The translations under genes were made by a program, and so were the position numbers. The notes under the pieces are model-generated. The model ran no database searches, was not told where the DNA came from, and worked only from the letters and a program-made list of their open reading frames with translations. From Anastatus disparis (taxonomy: Eukaryota > Arthropoda > Insecta > Hymenoptera > Eupelmidae): a stretch of 64,000 nucleotides of DNA. How positions within the stretch are numbered: position 1 is the stretch's first letter; each line of letters opens with the position of its first letter. Location of the stretch: NCBI GenBank assembly GCA_017163975.1, contig JAFFSR010000307.1, forward strand, positions 3,111,001 through 3,175,000, given 5' to 3'. Positions 24,357 to 36,003 of the stretch are shown here, one piece after another.

Positions 24357-24772
24357 TTAAAGCGTCACCCGTATTTTCTTTTTCTTTCTTTAACATTTAT
24401 TTCTTTTTATATAATGTAAATTTCATTTTTAAGTACCAAAGTTTAGTGAAATTAATATTAATTTTTTTTTATTTTATTAAAACCTTTCTTTATCAAATTT
24501 ACGTTAGCGTCTTTTTATGCGTAATTCTTTCTTTTAACTTTTGCTTTATTTTATGTATATCTCTAGCGAATCAATATTAATTAATAATGTTTATTCATTT
24601 AATATCCATACCATATTATTCTTTTATTTTTTCTTTTTACATATAAACAAATAATTTCATTTATTAATTAATTTAATTTATTTAAACTAGTTTCTTTCAT
24701 TATAGACATTAGTTGAAAAAACATTATAAATTAAAAAACCTAGTTTCTAATTTTATCTTTTTATATGCGTAA

Positions 24773-25671
24773 CCCTGGTAGAAAATGAAACGTTTTTTCT
24801 ACCATTTTATGGCCATTTCTTTAAAGTGAAGAGCAGAAAATGGGAATGTTTTATGGCCATTATTTGAACTAATATGAAACGTTTTTTTCAACCTTCATAG
24901 TGCTAAAAAATGCTAATAAAATGTTGAGTCTGATCCACTATTATTTGAATATAGATAGTTAACAGTAGAGTCTATCAAATTGTGCTCTAATTGATTACTA
25001 TTAAGAATCATTTAAGGTTTTTTCTTGAAAGTTATCATTAATCATTAATAGAATCACTTTTGTTAATATATTCGCGCGTATATTTTGAGTTGTGATCGGA
25101 TTGTTAGAGGTTATTTTTAAACGATTAATAAAATTTTCCATTTATTATTTTAAAAAACGATATTTTTATACTCGTTTCGTACTGCGTTTCATATTTTTAT
25201 TTTAATAAAATTTAATATTATATTTTTATTTTTATAAATTCCAATAAAAATAAACATTGACGAAGGAATGTGAATAAATACTAATCTATATTTTCTCGCC
25301 ACGTGGCAAAAGTGAGGTTATGATTTTACCTATGATCTGAAAAATTAAGGACTCATTACTAAAAATTTATATAACTAGTCAAAAAAAGTTGTTTACAGTT
25401 TACCTAATTTTTAGATAGCTGTTACTGATTTTTTCTCTTCGTTTACTTAAAATGCGTATTTTTTTGGCTAAATACAAAAATTTTGAACAACATTTTTATA
25501 TTAGCATTTTTTGCCTATAAGATGCTAACTAATATACCAAAAAATTTGAGCTCTGCAGATTCAGCAAAAAATTGCCATTTATTCGCCAATTTGACATGAC
25601 AAAATATTACTATTGACAATGGTCATAAATTGTTGTTTACACCATTTTTAATGTTCAAATTTCTACCAAGG
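24773..25671. mobile_element. M2: second copy of the CCCTGGTAGAAA MITE
   Basis: It has the same orientation and almost the same sequence as M1 (1466-2363); differences are scattered single bases and short indels. Ends are CCCTGGTAGAAA and TTTCTACCAAGG, with AA on both sides. It lies inside the LTR-like unit. Confidence 0.85.
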
Positions 25672-25907
25672 AATTTCTTATTTTTATAACAATTAGATTT
25701 AAGAACAATATATGTAGCTTATTTTCAAAAGATAGAGAAAGGTAGAGAAAAGAAAGAGAAAGAAGAAAATTGAAACTAACACAGCCAAGTGACAGTTCAT
25801 GGAACTTTTGCGGAAACCGGAAATCAACAGTATTCACCAATAGGAAAATTCGACACTTTGGAAAACTACCCAAGCGGAGGCAGTTAGTCCACGCCCCAAT
25901 CTCAGGG

Positions 25908-25914
25908 TATATAA
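25908..25914 (+). promoter_or_regulatory. Possible TATA box of the LTR-like unit
   Basis: TATATAA sits in a locally GC-richer stretch (25840-25960). It lies roughly 55-60 bp before a run of TTCTCTACAA repeats and about 310 bp before a possible splice donor. The spacing is compatible with an RNA polymerase II start near 25940. This is inference from position and sequence only. Confidence 0.35.
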
Positions 25915-25965
25915 TCCCCAACCAGGGCTCAAAATCTTTGGTGCGCTTTTGAGCGCGTCTCACAA

Positions 25966-26166
25966 ACACGTTCTCTACAAAAATCAAGTTCTCTACAATA
26001 ATAATCAAAAGTTCTCTACAATATCAGTGTTCTCTACAATAATCAAAAGTTCTCTACAATAATCAAAAGGTTTTCTACAATATCAGTGTTCTTTACAATA
26101 ATCAAAAGGTTCTCTACAATAATCAGTGTTCTTTATAATAATCAAAAAGTTCTCTACAATAATCAA
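25966..26166 (+). repeat. About 21 bp minisatellite (TTCTCTACAATAATCAAAAG)
   Basis: About nine units of TTCTCTACAATAATCAAAAG alternate with a TTCTCTACAATATCAGTG variant. The array lies just after the possible TATA box and before the possible splice donor of the LTR-like unit. Confidence 0.8.
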
Positions 26167-27086
26167 AGCAATCTAAGTCTTGAAACTTCTAAATCTCTCT
26201 CTACCTTGAAGCCTCTTTGGAAAGTAAGTAATTTCTTTATTCTTTTTATTAAAATTACAATTTAATCATACAAAAAACTTTTTATGGTCTTACCTTAGTC
26301 ATATTTTAAAATTAAAAAAAAATATTATCTAAACATTCTTTGATATTTTAAAATTATATTATATTGCAACGATATTCTTTCTTTTTCTTAAATTTTTATG
26401 TATACATATATATATTACTTAATATTTTAAAATATTACGCGACCCCGCTTTAGAGGACCGACCTCATTAGACTCCAAGTAGAGCGATAGAGACATGTTGC
26501 TTTACTTGGCTAGGGGTTTGAAGTATTAAAATAAAATTTTCAATTAAATTGCGACGTGGAAAGTGACTTGATATAGGTCCCCGCATCTCAAGGGAAACCA
26601 AGGTCTGACTCTCGCCTCGCACTAGAAAACACGCGGTTAAACTCGAAGATCACCAACTAAGCATGACGCTGCGTAAAGTAATTTACGCGTGTGCAGCGAC
26701 AATAAATGAATTATTGATTTAATTCATTTCTCGTCGTTACAGTATTCTTTTATTAGTATTAATGCAAAATTTTTAGAGTCCAATTATAAATTTTACCATA
26801 AGTTGAATAAATCTAATATAATTAAGATTAAGAAATTTTACTGAACATAATATGATAAAAAAATATTATTTTATGTGGTATGATTTAATATATTTGAAAA
26901 AAATTCAACTATTGTTGAGCACTCCAAAAATTAAAATATTTCTGAAGAAATATAAATGAGAATTTTCTCGCCGATACGAGGCTAGACCTTCTCTTTTATA
27001 CTTTGATCCTTCTATTTCTGTTTGTAGACTAAAAAAACAAGTAGTCATCTAGTGCATGATTTATGTACTACAAATTGTTAATACAT

Positions 27087-28400
27087 CAAACATTTTTAAG
27101 ATTCTATCTCAAATTTTATATTAATTTATTAACGTCTTGATAAATTTCAGTTCCCTAGTATCTTAATAGCTACATTAGATTTAATATAAGTAACTTAAGC
27201 ATTTATTAAGTTTAATAACATTTTCATTAACATCGAATATCAATACATTTTCAATTATAATATTGAATTTTACTAAGCTTATTGCTAAACTTTAGTATCC
27301 ATTATCTAACGTTTTAGTATTTTGGATCTTAAGTTTCAACTTAAGTTTATTAATTTTTATACATTTTTAATACATCAAACATTTTTAAGATTCTATCTTA
27401 AGGGGATGTGAAACGGACACTACACCTGTACTCATAAATTTGGCCTATCTTTTCATCATATTGCAAAACTTGAGGAAAAGAAATGCTTTAGCTTGTTGTA
27501 TTTACCATGAAGATTATTCAGTTAAATTTTCAAATAAATTCATTCATTAGATTTTTAGAATTTTGGGTTCCAATATTATATATTAAAATTTTTAGATTTT
27601 CTATAAGAAATCTAAAATTCGGAGAAACTAATGAATGAATTTATTTAAAAATTTAACTGAATAATCTTCATGGTACATACTACAAGCTAAAGTATTTATT
27701 TTCTTAAAATTTTACAATAAAATAAAAAGATAGTCAAAATTCATGAGTACAGGTGTAGTATCAATTTTACATCTCCTTAAATTTTATAATAATTTATTAA
27801 AGTATTGATAAATTTCAGTTCCATATATCTTGATCAATATATTAGATTTAATACAAGTAACTTAAGCATTTATTAAGTTTAATAACATTTTCATTAACAT
27901 CGAATATTAATACATTTTCAATTCTAATATTGAATTTTAATAAACATATTGCTAAACTTTAGTATCCGTTATCTTACGTTTTAGTAATTTGAATCTTAAG
28001 TTTCAACTTGAGTTTATTCATTTTTATAAATTTTCAATACATCAAACATTTTTAAGATTCTATATTAAATTTTATAATAATTTATTGAAGTCTTGATAAA
28101 TTTCAGTTCCATATATCTTAATCAATATATATAAATTGAATACAAGTAACTTAAGTATATATTAAGTTTAATAACATTTTCATTAACATGGAATATTAAT
28201 AGATTTTCAATTATAATATTGAAGTTTAATAATTATATTACTAAACTTCAGTAACCGTTATCTTAATTTTAAGAATTTCTGTATTAATTTTAATAATTTT
28301 TCATTGATTTCAATAATTTTTTATATTTAAATAAGTTTAAGTGACATTATTTTTAAATTTAAGATACATTTTCATCTTAAATATGTATCAAATTTAAGAA
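27087..28400 (+). repeat. About 285 bp tandem repeat at the right end of U
   Basis: CATCAAACATTTTTAAGATT occurs at 27087, 27371 and 28041. The first spacing is 284 bp; the second is 670 bp because the fold-back G1 (plus its TTAA) is inserted in the middle unit. Each unit also contains CTTGATAAATTTCAGTTCC and TAAGTTTAATAACATTTTC. A partial unit ends the array. Confidence 0.8.
27402..27776. mobile_element. G1: TTAA-flanked fold-back MITE (GGGGATGTGAAACGG ends)
   Basis: A 375 bp palindrome with ends GGGGATGTGAAACGGACAC and the approximate inverse ending TTTTACATCTCC, flanked by TTAA at 27398-27401 and 27777-27780. The neighbouring 285 bp units show the same position without insertion. A truncated copy (G2) is at 6666-6771. 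Confidence 0.85.
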
Positions 28401-28416
28401 TATTTTTAACAGTGTA

Positions 28417-29089
28417 CAAAATGTAATTGAATTTTTGAAAATTACAATATTTAAATTTTTTAGCTTACCTGATTGGTGAAAGGTTACTATTTAATATACA
28501 AAAAAACTCAATAGGAAACTTGTCTGACTAATTTTTTCATTTTCAACGAGGGAATAACTGAAAACTTCTTAAATTGCAGAAGAGTCAGAAAAATATTCAT
28601 TTTATAATCGATCATATGATCTTTTTTCTCTCTTTAATTTTGAAGAAAACATACAAATTCATTTTTTATTAGATATCATTTAAATAGATAGATAGATATT
28701 TATAAGATTATGTTAACTAATAAAGAGGATTTAGTAAATATTTTCATGTAAAATATTAATCAACTTAATTTTATATTACTAAAACTGACGTTTAATGAAC
28801 ATACAAAACATACTTTCAATTAGTATTTTATTTTTTCTCTCTCTGTGTACGTATACTTGCGTTCGGTTGCGTATACATCAATTTTTTTTCTCTCCAAAGT
28901 TTCATTTAAGTTAGATTTTTTTTATGTTAAATACTCATATTCAAATATTAATAATGATAAATATTTTAAGTCAAATTTTCTTTAGAAGTTCAATTTTTTA
29001 GAATTAAACCTTTGTTGAAATTTTGTTTAAGTTAAAATGTCTTTTTTGTTCTTTGTAGCTGTATTTTTTAGACGTCTAATATTCTCTTT
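28417..29089. other. Unassigned AT-rich DNA
   Basis: No gene or transposon ends recognised. A short (GATA)n-like tract lies near 28686 and a CT-rich patch near 28835-28895. Confidence 0.5.
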
Positions 29090-29093
29090 TTAA

Positions 29094-29474
29094 GAAGGGG
29101 CCGAACTATCTGTCTCTGTCTAATAGCGTTTTTCATTATTTATATAAACACTATCCTTTATAACAAGAAAAAAATAGCAGCCCCCGCTAAATATTAGTAT
29201 AATTAGTAAATTTTGTAATAACAACCAAATTTTTTACCGCATAGTTTTTGACTAATTAGAGACCTACTAGCAATCTAGAATATAGCCTATCTTTTTTTGG
29301 TAGGTCTCTAATTATTCAAAAACTACGCAGTAAAAAAATTTGGTTCTTATTACAAAATTTACTTATTATACTAATATCTAGCGGGGGCTGCTATTTTTTT
29401 CTTGTTATACCAAATAATGTTTACATAAATGATGAAAAACGCTATTAGACAAAGACAGATAGTTCGGCCCCTTC
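29094..29474. mobile_element. F5: TTAA-type fold-back MITE, subtype b
   Basis: Intact 381 bp palindrome with ends GAAGGGGCCGAACTATCTGT and its inverse, flanked by TTAA at 29090-29093 and 29475-29478. The centre is a GGTAGGTCTCTAATT hairpin. It serves as the uninterrupted reference for F2. Confidence 0.85.
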
Positions 29475-29478
29475 TTAA

Positions 29479-31028
29479 AGTGCACTCTTTCAAAATTATT
29501 TTTTTTTTTAATGGAAAAGTAAAAATCATTTTAAGTTAAATATTTATATTAAAAATAAAATGTAATTTTTTTTAAACTGATGATAATTAAAAATTTTTTT
29601 GGGTTTAATACTTTTCATTAAAATCTTAATGTCAAACTTGTATGTATTTATCTTTCTTTCTTAATTTATTCTATCTCAAAAGTTAAGAACATCGATTGAA
29701 ACATTCTGTGTAAACTTGTTGTAAAGTTTCACATATGTTTTTAATAAACTAAAAACTGACTATAAATGTATAATTTTTCAGTTTATTTATATTCATAAAA
29801 GGAAAAGATATTTGAATATAGTCAAGTATACATGTTAAAGTGCGTGCAGAGAATTGTATGTACAGATATGAATATACATATGTATATACATACACATATA
29901 CAGATACATATAAATGTATATTAATATAAAATTATATCAAACAACAATTTAAAGAAATTAATACTTGATCCGTGCTTGTTCTTTTAGTTTCTCTCTCTCT
30001 ATAACTTATCAGTGTCTTTTTTTATCAGATGTGATAGGAAACTTGAACGGTTACTTTGTAAGAAAGTAAACACGGATTAAATTAAACATTTCATTTAGTG
30101 CGGTAAATTATTAATTTAGTTCAATAAACGAAGTTCGTAAAATACAATTTTTTCTTTCATCTCTGACATGTTAGAGGATATTGCGTACGTGCACGTGATC
30201 ACGTCTCTCGCACTAATAGTGTAATCGCGTTCGTTACGCTTTCGTGAGATCGTGTGCGTATACAGTGTCCGATACGTTATAGTGTGTTGATAAAATAATA
30301 CTCTTAATTATTTTATTGCACAGAACTTGTTGTACGGTTGTGTGCATATAGAATGATTTTCGTTACACTTTTAGAGATATATGTATTCAGATCATACATA
30401 TGTAGACGTATTAAGTATTCGAGGTTATAATCAAGAAGTTCACTTGGTACATTTTAAATTTTGTATAAATAAAAGTCTTAATTTGTACAGTTGTTCTATC
30501 TTTAGGATAGTACAAACATCTGCGATAACTTGTACGGTTACGCATGAAAATAAATGTACTAAAAATACAAATAGTTTTTTTTATACATGTATTGCATCGT
30601 CTAACTTGTTGTACGGTTACACACAAATGTAAATACAACTGTATAAAAGAAGTTTCTTTATCTCAGAAGTCGAGCTAAGATGAGCACAAAAAGATGAATT
30701 CTTCAACCACCAAGTTTAAAGATAACGCTGACGAACAAAGTAAAACGTTTTGTTTTGAATTTCTGTATTTTATTGAACAATAATATATACAGAAGTTAGA
30801 TAGTGGATCCACGTTAGTAACATATATAGATGTTGTAAAACCATGTAAAAATAAAAATAAATAATTAAAAATTGTTCAGAAATATAGAATCATCAGAAGC
30901 TGAAATCAGCTACACCTTCGCAAAAGATTTAAAGGGATCTATTAGATGGTCTTAGACAACTCGAAGAGCTGACAAATGAGATGCAGAAGAGGTGCGCAAA
31001 ACGCGCAAATGACACATAAAACCTCTTC

Positions 31029-31030
<2 letters not shown>
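29479..31030. other. Unassigned DNA with three copies of TTGTACGGTT
   Basis: Mostly AT-rich DNA. Around 30160-30260 there is a GC-richer patch with ACGTGCACGTGATCACGT. AACTTGTTGTACGGTTGTG (about 30325), AACTTGTACGGTTACGC (about 30527) and AACTTGTTGTACGGTTACAC (about 30604) form an irregular direct repeat. Short ORFs across this stretch show no recognisable domain. TATA-like and AATAAA strings are present but not diagnostic. Confidence 0.45.
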
Positions 31031-31031
<1 letters not shown>

Positions 31032-31086
<55 letters not shown>

Positions 31087-31106
31087 TAGATAGATAGATA
31101 GATAGG
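31032..31106. repeat. (GA)n followed by (GATA)n at the 3' end of the non-LTR element
   Basis: About 25 GA units run directly into six GATA units, then the 3' region of the minus-strand non-LTR element begins. On the element's strand it ends in (TATC)n followed by (TC)n. Short tandem repeats instead of poly(A) at the 3' end are known in several non-LTR clades, including CR1 and I. Confidence 0.8.
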
Positions 31107-31295
31107 TGTTTATTTTATGTACAATATGTTGTACAATTTTACAATATAGTAAATAAATATAAGGTTTCAATATAAACAGAAAAAAAAGTAAAAATTTTAA
31201 CAATATAGTAAAATAAAAATAGAATATGTTTAAAAATAGATTATATAAGAAATCACAATAATTACAATTACAGTTAACAATATTAATATTAATAG

Positions 31296-34243
31296 TTATC
31301 GAAGTGACAGCGGTCCATTCTCCAAGGAAAGGTAGTGTGAAAATGCCAATGATTTAAATGAGTAAAGCGATTGAGAGTTACGGATAGAAACGGGAAGCTC
31401 ATTCCACAGAAACGATGATGTAACCAAGAAGGATCCGTTATAATATTCCGTAGAAGCAGGAGGAACAGTTAATGGTCTTACAGCACCCCTCAACGTTCTC
31501 ACCGACTGGTTCCACATGTAACCAGAGTAGAGATATGTAGGCTCATTAGATGAGAACATTTTATATAGGAAAGCAGATGTAAAGTATTTCCTTCTAGCAG
31601 AGGTAGATAACCAGCACAGTGCAGAACGATAAGCCGAAACATGCTCTCGCCTGCCAACACCATACACATATCGAACACCCGAGTTGATGACTCTCTGCAA
31701 CTTTAGGTCCAGTTCCGCCGACAGATCACAATATACAAGACAACAGTAGTCTATGAGTGGAAAAAGCAAAGTCTGAACAAGATGCTTGCGTAAAGCAAAA
31801 TTAGTGCTTTTCCTAAAGTAATTTAATCTGTAAAGCAGCGTAAAAGATTTGTTACAAACTTTGGTGATGTGCTCCTTCCAATTCAGTTTATTGTCCAACC
31901 AAACCCCCAGATCGTGAACATTAGATTCAAACTTAATTGTGGTGCCATTTATTGGCACGCCAGTAGTGGGTAAGAAAGACAGCATGTTAATATAATAATA
32001 AGAGCCAATAATTATAGCCTTTGTCTTACCAACATTCAGCTCAAGATGATTTCTGGAAGCCCAATCAGAGATAATCTTTGCATGAGCGCTCATAATGGAC
32101 GTAAAAACATCCAACTTATTCAGAGGAAAATGAATATACACCTGCAAGTCATCAGCATATATCAAGTGTTGTACACTAGAATTAAAATCAACAGCAACAT
32201 CATTTATATAAATTGAGAATAATAATGGTCCCAAAACAGACCCCTGTGGAACTCCCGTGTTAAGAGGAACATAATCAGATGCGACACCATTCTCATCAAT
32301 GACAGCCTGCTGTCGACATGACAGATAAGAGGCAAACCACCTGATAACTGAACTGGAAATATCAAGCGAAGACATCTTCCCAAGTAAAATAGCATGACTT
32401 ACAGTGTCAAACGCCTTACTGAAATCAAACAGCAAGAGCATGGTGACATACCGTCTATCCATATTTAGCCTGATATCATCCGTCAACTTCAACAATGCCG
32501 TCTGAGTACTATGCCCAGTTCTAAAACCAGTCTGCCGAGGATCCAACAGCCGTCTAGTAGCCAAGTACTCATACAATTGCTGATGAACAAGACGCTCAAG
32601 AACCTTGGACAAAAAGGACAACAGAGAAATAGGGCGAATGTCACCCATGGATTGTGGAGAAGAGACTTTATTTATAGTCTTTATTAGAGATAGCTTCCAA
32701 CATGATGGAAAGAATTCATCTTTTAGCGAATCATTGAAGATGCGACACAAGAGTGGCCCAATTACAGGGAAAGCCGAAAGAATAAAAGACTGAGGAATAG
32801 CATCTGGACCCCTAGCTTGCGTAGAAAAACTACACACCGATGCCCGAACCTGACCCAACGATACTTCAGAAAACCGAAACATCAATTTAAATGGTTCATC
32901 ATCAGCCAAAGTACCCAGATAATCAGGAATCGACGTAACTGATTGATCAGTTGCAACACCAGCAAAATAATGATTTAGCTCATCCACAGAAAAGGAGTGA
33001 CGAGACTCATTACTACTAGAGCAAATACCAAGATTTCTAAGCTCCTTCCAAATTTGCCTAGAATCAGTGAGACCAGAAAGTCGGTCATAGTAATAAAGAA
33101 GCTTAGAGGACTCGATACACTCATGAGCACGATCACGTGCAGCTCTATATTGCAGCAAATCGAAGTGAAATCGTGTGCGTTTGTAGCGCCTATAAAGACG
33201 ATCCCTCTCACGAACCAAGCCATGATGCTCTGCAGTAATCCAAGGTCGACGATTTACACCTTGTCGAACTCTTTTGACAGGCACAAAGAGGGAAACTGCT
33301 TCATTTAGATGTCCATAGAGACAATCAAGGCGAGCAGGAAGAGAGGAATCACCGCTACATACAGAACAATTCAGTGAACAAAAATAATCCAGCAATTTGG
33401 CATCATCAACAGCCTTATAGTCTCGATAAGAGAAATCATTAAGTATAGGCTTTGAGAGAGAAGACTTAACAGTGGCTGCAATTAAATCATGTCCATCTAT
33501 AAATGGGACGTCAGTCTTCCAATAGTCAATTAGAGAATCATTTTCATCTACAAGACATAGATCGAGGCAAGTATCTGATGATGAAGTATGATGTGTTGCA
33601 CCATGAGGCACAGAGAATAGTGAATTTTCCTAATTAAACCCTTCAGAAACATAGAGTCATCAGAATCAACAGATATGTTGGCATTGAAATCGCCCATGAT
33701 GATTTTAGTACTATAGCTATGCATGAATGATGTCAAATCAGGAACGAAATCAGTGCCAGCTAAAAACGGTGCATGAGGTGGCCTGTAGACCACTCCGACA
33801 AAAATAGGAGAGACTAAATCAGGAGATTTAACCTCACAAAAGAGGTATTCAGGTAAACCCGGCTTGCCACACCAGCTACCATTAGAAGAACACAACCGTG
33901 TAAAGTTTAAGGAGGAATGTATGTACAGAGCAACACCACCACCTCTGGTGTTTCGATCCCGCCGCAAGAGCACATAATTATCCAAAGCGATAAGAGAGTC
34001 ACAAACAATCTGACCCAGTTTTGTCTCTGTTACAGCTATCACATGAAAATAGGGCCGAGAAGCCAAGAAGAGTCTTATCATTTCAATATGAGCACGTATG
34101 GAGTTGGCATTAAAGTGGCAGACCCGAAAACCGTCCTCTGTGGTGAAATGATTTGTAATGGAAGATGAAATAATATTATTAGGAGATATCAGAGAATTAG
34201 CTGGGAAAGGAGTAGAGAATGGACTTACCACACCATCACACAT
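31296..34243 (-). pseudogene. ORF2 of non-LTR element: endonuclease and reverse transcriptase, one frameshift
   Basis: The product would nick target DNA and copy the element RNA at the nick. The N-terminal frame (34243 down to about 33600) is an AP-type endonuclease with FNANSIRAH, VTETKLG, RGGGVALYI, VVYRPPH and the GDFNANI motif. The frame then shifts near 33620-33640, within an A/T-rich stretch, and continues in the frame that runs to 31296 (771 codons from its first Met). That part begins with the endonuclease end (SSDTCLDLCL, DGHDLI). The RT follows at residues ~250-500: DFSKAFDTVS near 396, TGVPQGSVLGP near 452 and YADD at 485-488. The C-terminus has the usual LWNELPVSIRNS block. The first ATG is 28 bases after the ORF1 stop. 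Apart from the shift I see no stops, so the copy is young. A sequencing error would be an alternative explanation. Confidence 0.9.
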
Positions 34244-34271
34244 CAGCTTGTCGCTCCGTCGTCGGATGTCA

Positions 34272-35528
34272 TCAGTGATATCCTTGCTCTAAAAAAGCCT
34301 CAAGGTCGGCATCAGTGGCAATGCGAATAGGCACGTCATCCCTCTTCTTTCTTGCATATATCATGCCACTCCTCACAAACGTAAGGAAGTTGTATTTTTT
34401 ATCCTTGGCCTTAGCTAAGACCCGCAGCTTCAACTGATGCAAGGAAGCAGGCAAATACTCATTAATATTTATAACAGCAGATGTCAGGGACTCAACAACC
34501 TTGACATCAGGAGACAGACAATCGCTTATCCTAGCAGAATGAAGTTTTCCCAATTTTATTTTAGCATCAATCACAGCACGAGCCAATGAGGTGCTCCTCA
34601 TGGTAACAAGCAAAGGCACAGTAGATGGACGATCCCGCTTCCGCGCAGACTCCGACCCCGCATCAGCAGGAACACTCTGATCAGTGGTTACAGCCATCGA
34701 AGCACGCTTAAGTGGTCGAACCGATGCAATGTCATCCTTAGAAAAGGAAGAATCAAGCATGGACAGCACAGCAAAGACAGCAGTTTTGAGATCTTTTACC
34801 TCATCCGGCACCAATCCACCAATAACCAAATCAGAAGATCTACGAAGACACAACTGCTGGGTCTTCAAAGCGTCACACTCACGCGATAACGACTCATTAC
34901 GTCTGTCCAACTCCTGAATTCTGGCAGACAATGGCTCAACAGATGATATGTTGGATTCAGCAGCACGCAGATTATCAATCTTTGACCTAAGCTCCAACTG
35001 TTCACTACAAACACGGTCAAGCCTAGCCTCACTTGCACAAATTCTAGCCTCATTCGCAGTAAAACGCTCCTCAAATTTAGCTGTGATCACGTCCATACGA
35101 GACTCAAGCGCTGAAAATCTATTATCAAGCGATGTAACTTGAGAGCCAACCGCAACAATATTAGTGTCCATAGTGTCAAGCTTAGTGTGGAGATTATCCA
35201 ATTTGCTAATTCTTTCAAGAATAGAAGCAAGAGCATCACTCGATTGCACAGCAGATGGAGGTTGCGTGGGAGTGGGCGTCCTTGACAGAGATGGAGAAGA
35301 GACCGAATAATCAAGCAGAGATCCAACTGAACTGGATCGCGAGCGAACACAGGCAGTATTCGCGGCCGCCACGCAACCATTGCATACTTTAATTTTCTTA
35401 TTTTCCTCATCCATAACTATAACCAACCTGGTACAGCCACTGTGAAAGGATTTATCACATCTATTACAGACTTGTGGCTTGGAAGTGTGTGAAAAAGTCT
35501 TCTGGCAGACACCACACTGAACAGGCAT
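34272..35528 (-). CDS. ORF1 of non-LTR element: PHD finger, coiled coil, FP-like C-terminal domain
   Basis: An intact frame of 418 codons from the Met at 35528. An upstream in-frame Met at 35657 would add 43 hydrophobic residues, and I prefer the internal start because the zinc finger follows at once. Residues 4-55 show a PHD-like Cys/His pattern (CGVC, CNRC, HSGC, CNGC). Next is a Ser/Pro/Thr-rich linker. Then comes a long heptad-like region (ISKLDNLHTKLDTM onward) predicted to be coiled coil. The final ~110 residues (from about LARAVIDAKIKLG to SGMIYARKKRDD) resemble the baculovirus FP-like domain found in many insect retroelement ORF1 proteins. Family knowledge suggests RNA binding and assembly of the element RNP; this is inference. 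Confidence 0.8.
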   Translation of the reverse strand: MPVQCGVCQKTFSHTSKPQVCNRCDKSFHSGCTRLVIVMDEENKKIKVCNGCVAAANTACVRSRSSSVGSLLDYSVSSPSLSRTPTPTQPPSAVQSSDALASILERISKLDNLHTKLDTMDTNIVAVGSQVTSLDNRFSALESRMDVITAKFEERFTANEARICASEARLDRVCSEQLELRSKIDNLRAAESNISSVEPLSARIQELDRRNESLSRECDALKTQQLCLRRSSDLVIGGLVPDEVKDLKTAVFAVLSMLDSSFSKDDIASVRPLKRASMAVTTDQSVPADAGSESARKRDRPSTVPLLVTMRSTSLARAVIDAKIKLGKLHSARISDCLSPDVKVVESLTSAVININEYLPASLHQLKLRVLAKAKDKKYNFLTFVRSGMIYARKKRDDVPIRIATDADLEAFLEQGYH

Positions 35529-35558
35529 GATGCAGAACAGACGCAAGCGAAAACAGTA

Positions 35559-36003
35559 CAATATAGTTGAATAATATAGCTGAATAACAGCTGAATAATT
35601 GAGTAATAAAGCACACGCTGCAGCTGACACGTTTACGGTCAGATAATAGTGGAGCAACTGGATTTATCAGCTTCGCACTATTTATCCACTAGTTAATGGC
35701 AGTACTAGTACAAAGATCACCCAAGAGATGGAGCCACTCATGCAAAATTACAGTATATTGGTTTGATAGATTCCCTGACTGATCCTTAGCAATCAAACAG
35801 CCCAACAATGACAAACGTTCACCGCATGTGAAAAACAGCAATATATAGGTTGAATAACTGAGTAATTACAACACGCACTGCGGCCAGCAAGTTTACTATA
35901 GTTATCTATTGCGTACTATTTATCCACCAGGTAATGACAGTGTTAGTACGAAGATCACCCAAAAGATGGAGCCACTTTTGTAAAATTGCAATATGTTGGA
36001 GAT
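35559..36003 (-). promoter_or_regulatory. Two tandem 5' monomers of the non-LTR element
   Basis: ACTATTTATCCAC begins at 35677 and again at 35914, 237 bp apart. Each is followed by matching blocks (GATCACCCAA, GATGGAGCCACT, AAAATTACAGTATATTGG or close variants). Each is preceded by TTGAATAACTGAGTAAT and ACACGC-GCTGC segments. Repeated 5' monomers that carry promoter activity are known in L1 and some other non-LTR elements. A promoter role here is inferred. Confidence 0.6.

Larger units (their letters stand above)
22898..26741 (+). mobile_element. LTR-like unit (possible solo LTR), TGTAACG...CGTTACA
   Basis: The unit begins TGTAACG and ends CGTTACA, the TG...CA form of LTRs, and is flanked by the 4 bp repeat GTAT (22894-22897 and 26742-26745). 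It has a TATA box at 25908, a 21 bp minisatellite near the inferred transcript start, a possible splice donor (AAAGTAAGTAA near 26222) and AATAAA at 26701, 40 bp before the end. These are in the right order for U3-R-U5. Removing nested F3, F4 and M2 leaves roughly 2.2 kb, long for an LTR. No gag or pol is present. It could instead be some other element with short inverted ends. Confidence 0.4.
22613..28414. mobile_element. U: CACTGTTAAAAATAT-terminal element with nested LTR-like unit
   Basis: Ends CACTGTTAAAAATAT and AATATTTTTAACAGTG are flanked by TA on both sides (22611-22612 and 28415-28416). The right third (27087-28400) is a 285 bp tandem repeat. The left-central part is occupied by an LTR-like unit, and fold-back G1 sits within the tandem repeat. 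No transposase ORF is visible. TA flanks suggest a Tc1/mariner-type or similar non-autonomous element. Confidence 0.65.

Noticed and set aside
32605..35410. Plus- and minus-strand frames of 60-107 codons overlapping the non-LTR ORFs
   Set aside because: They are shadow frames of ORF1 and ORF2 and lack any family motif.
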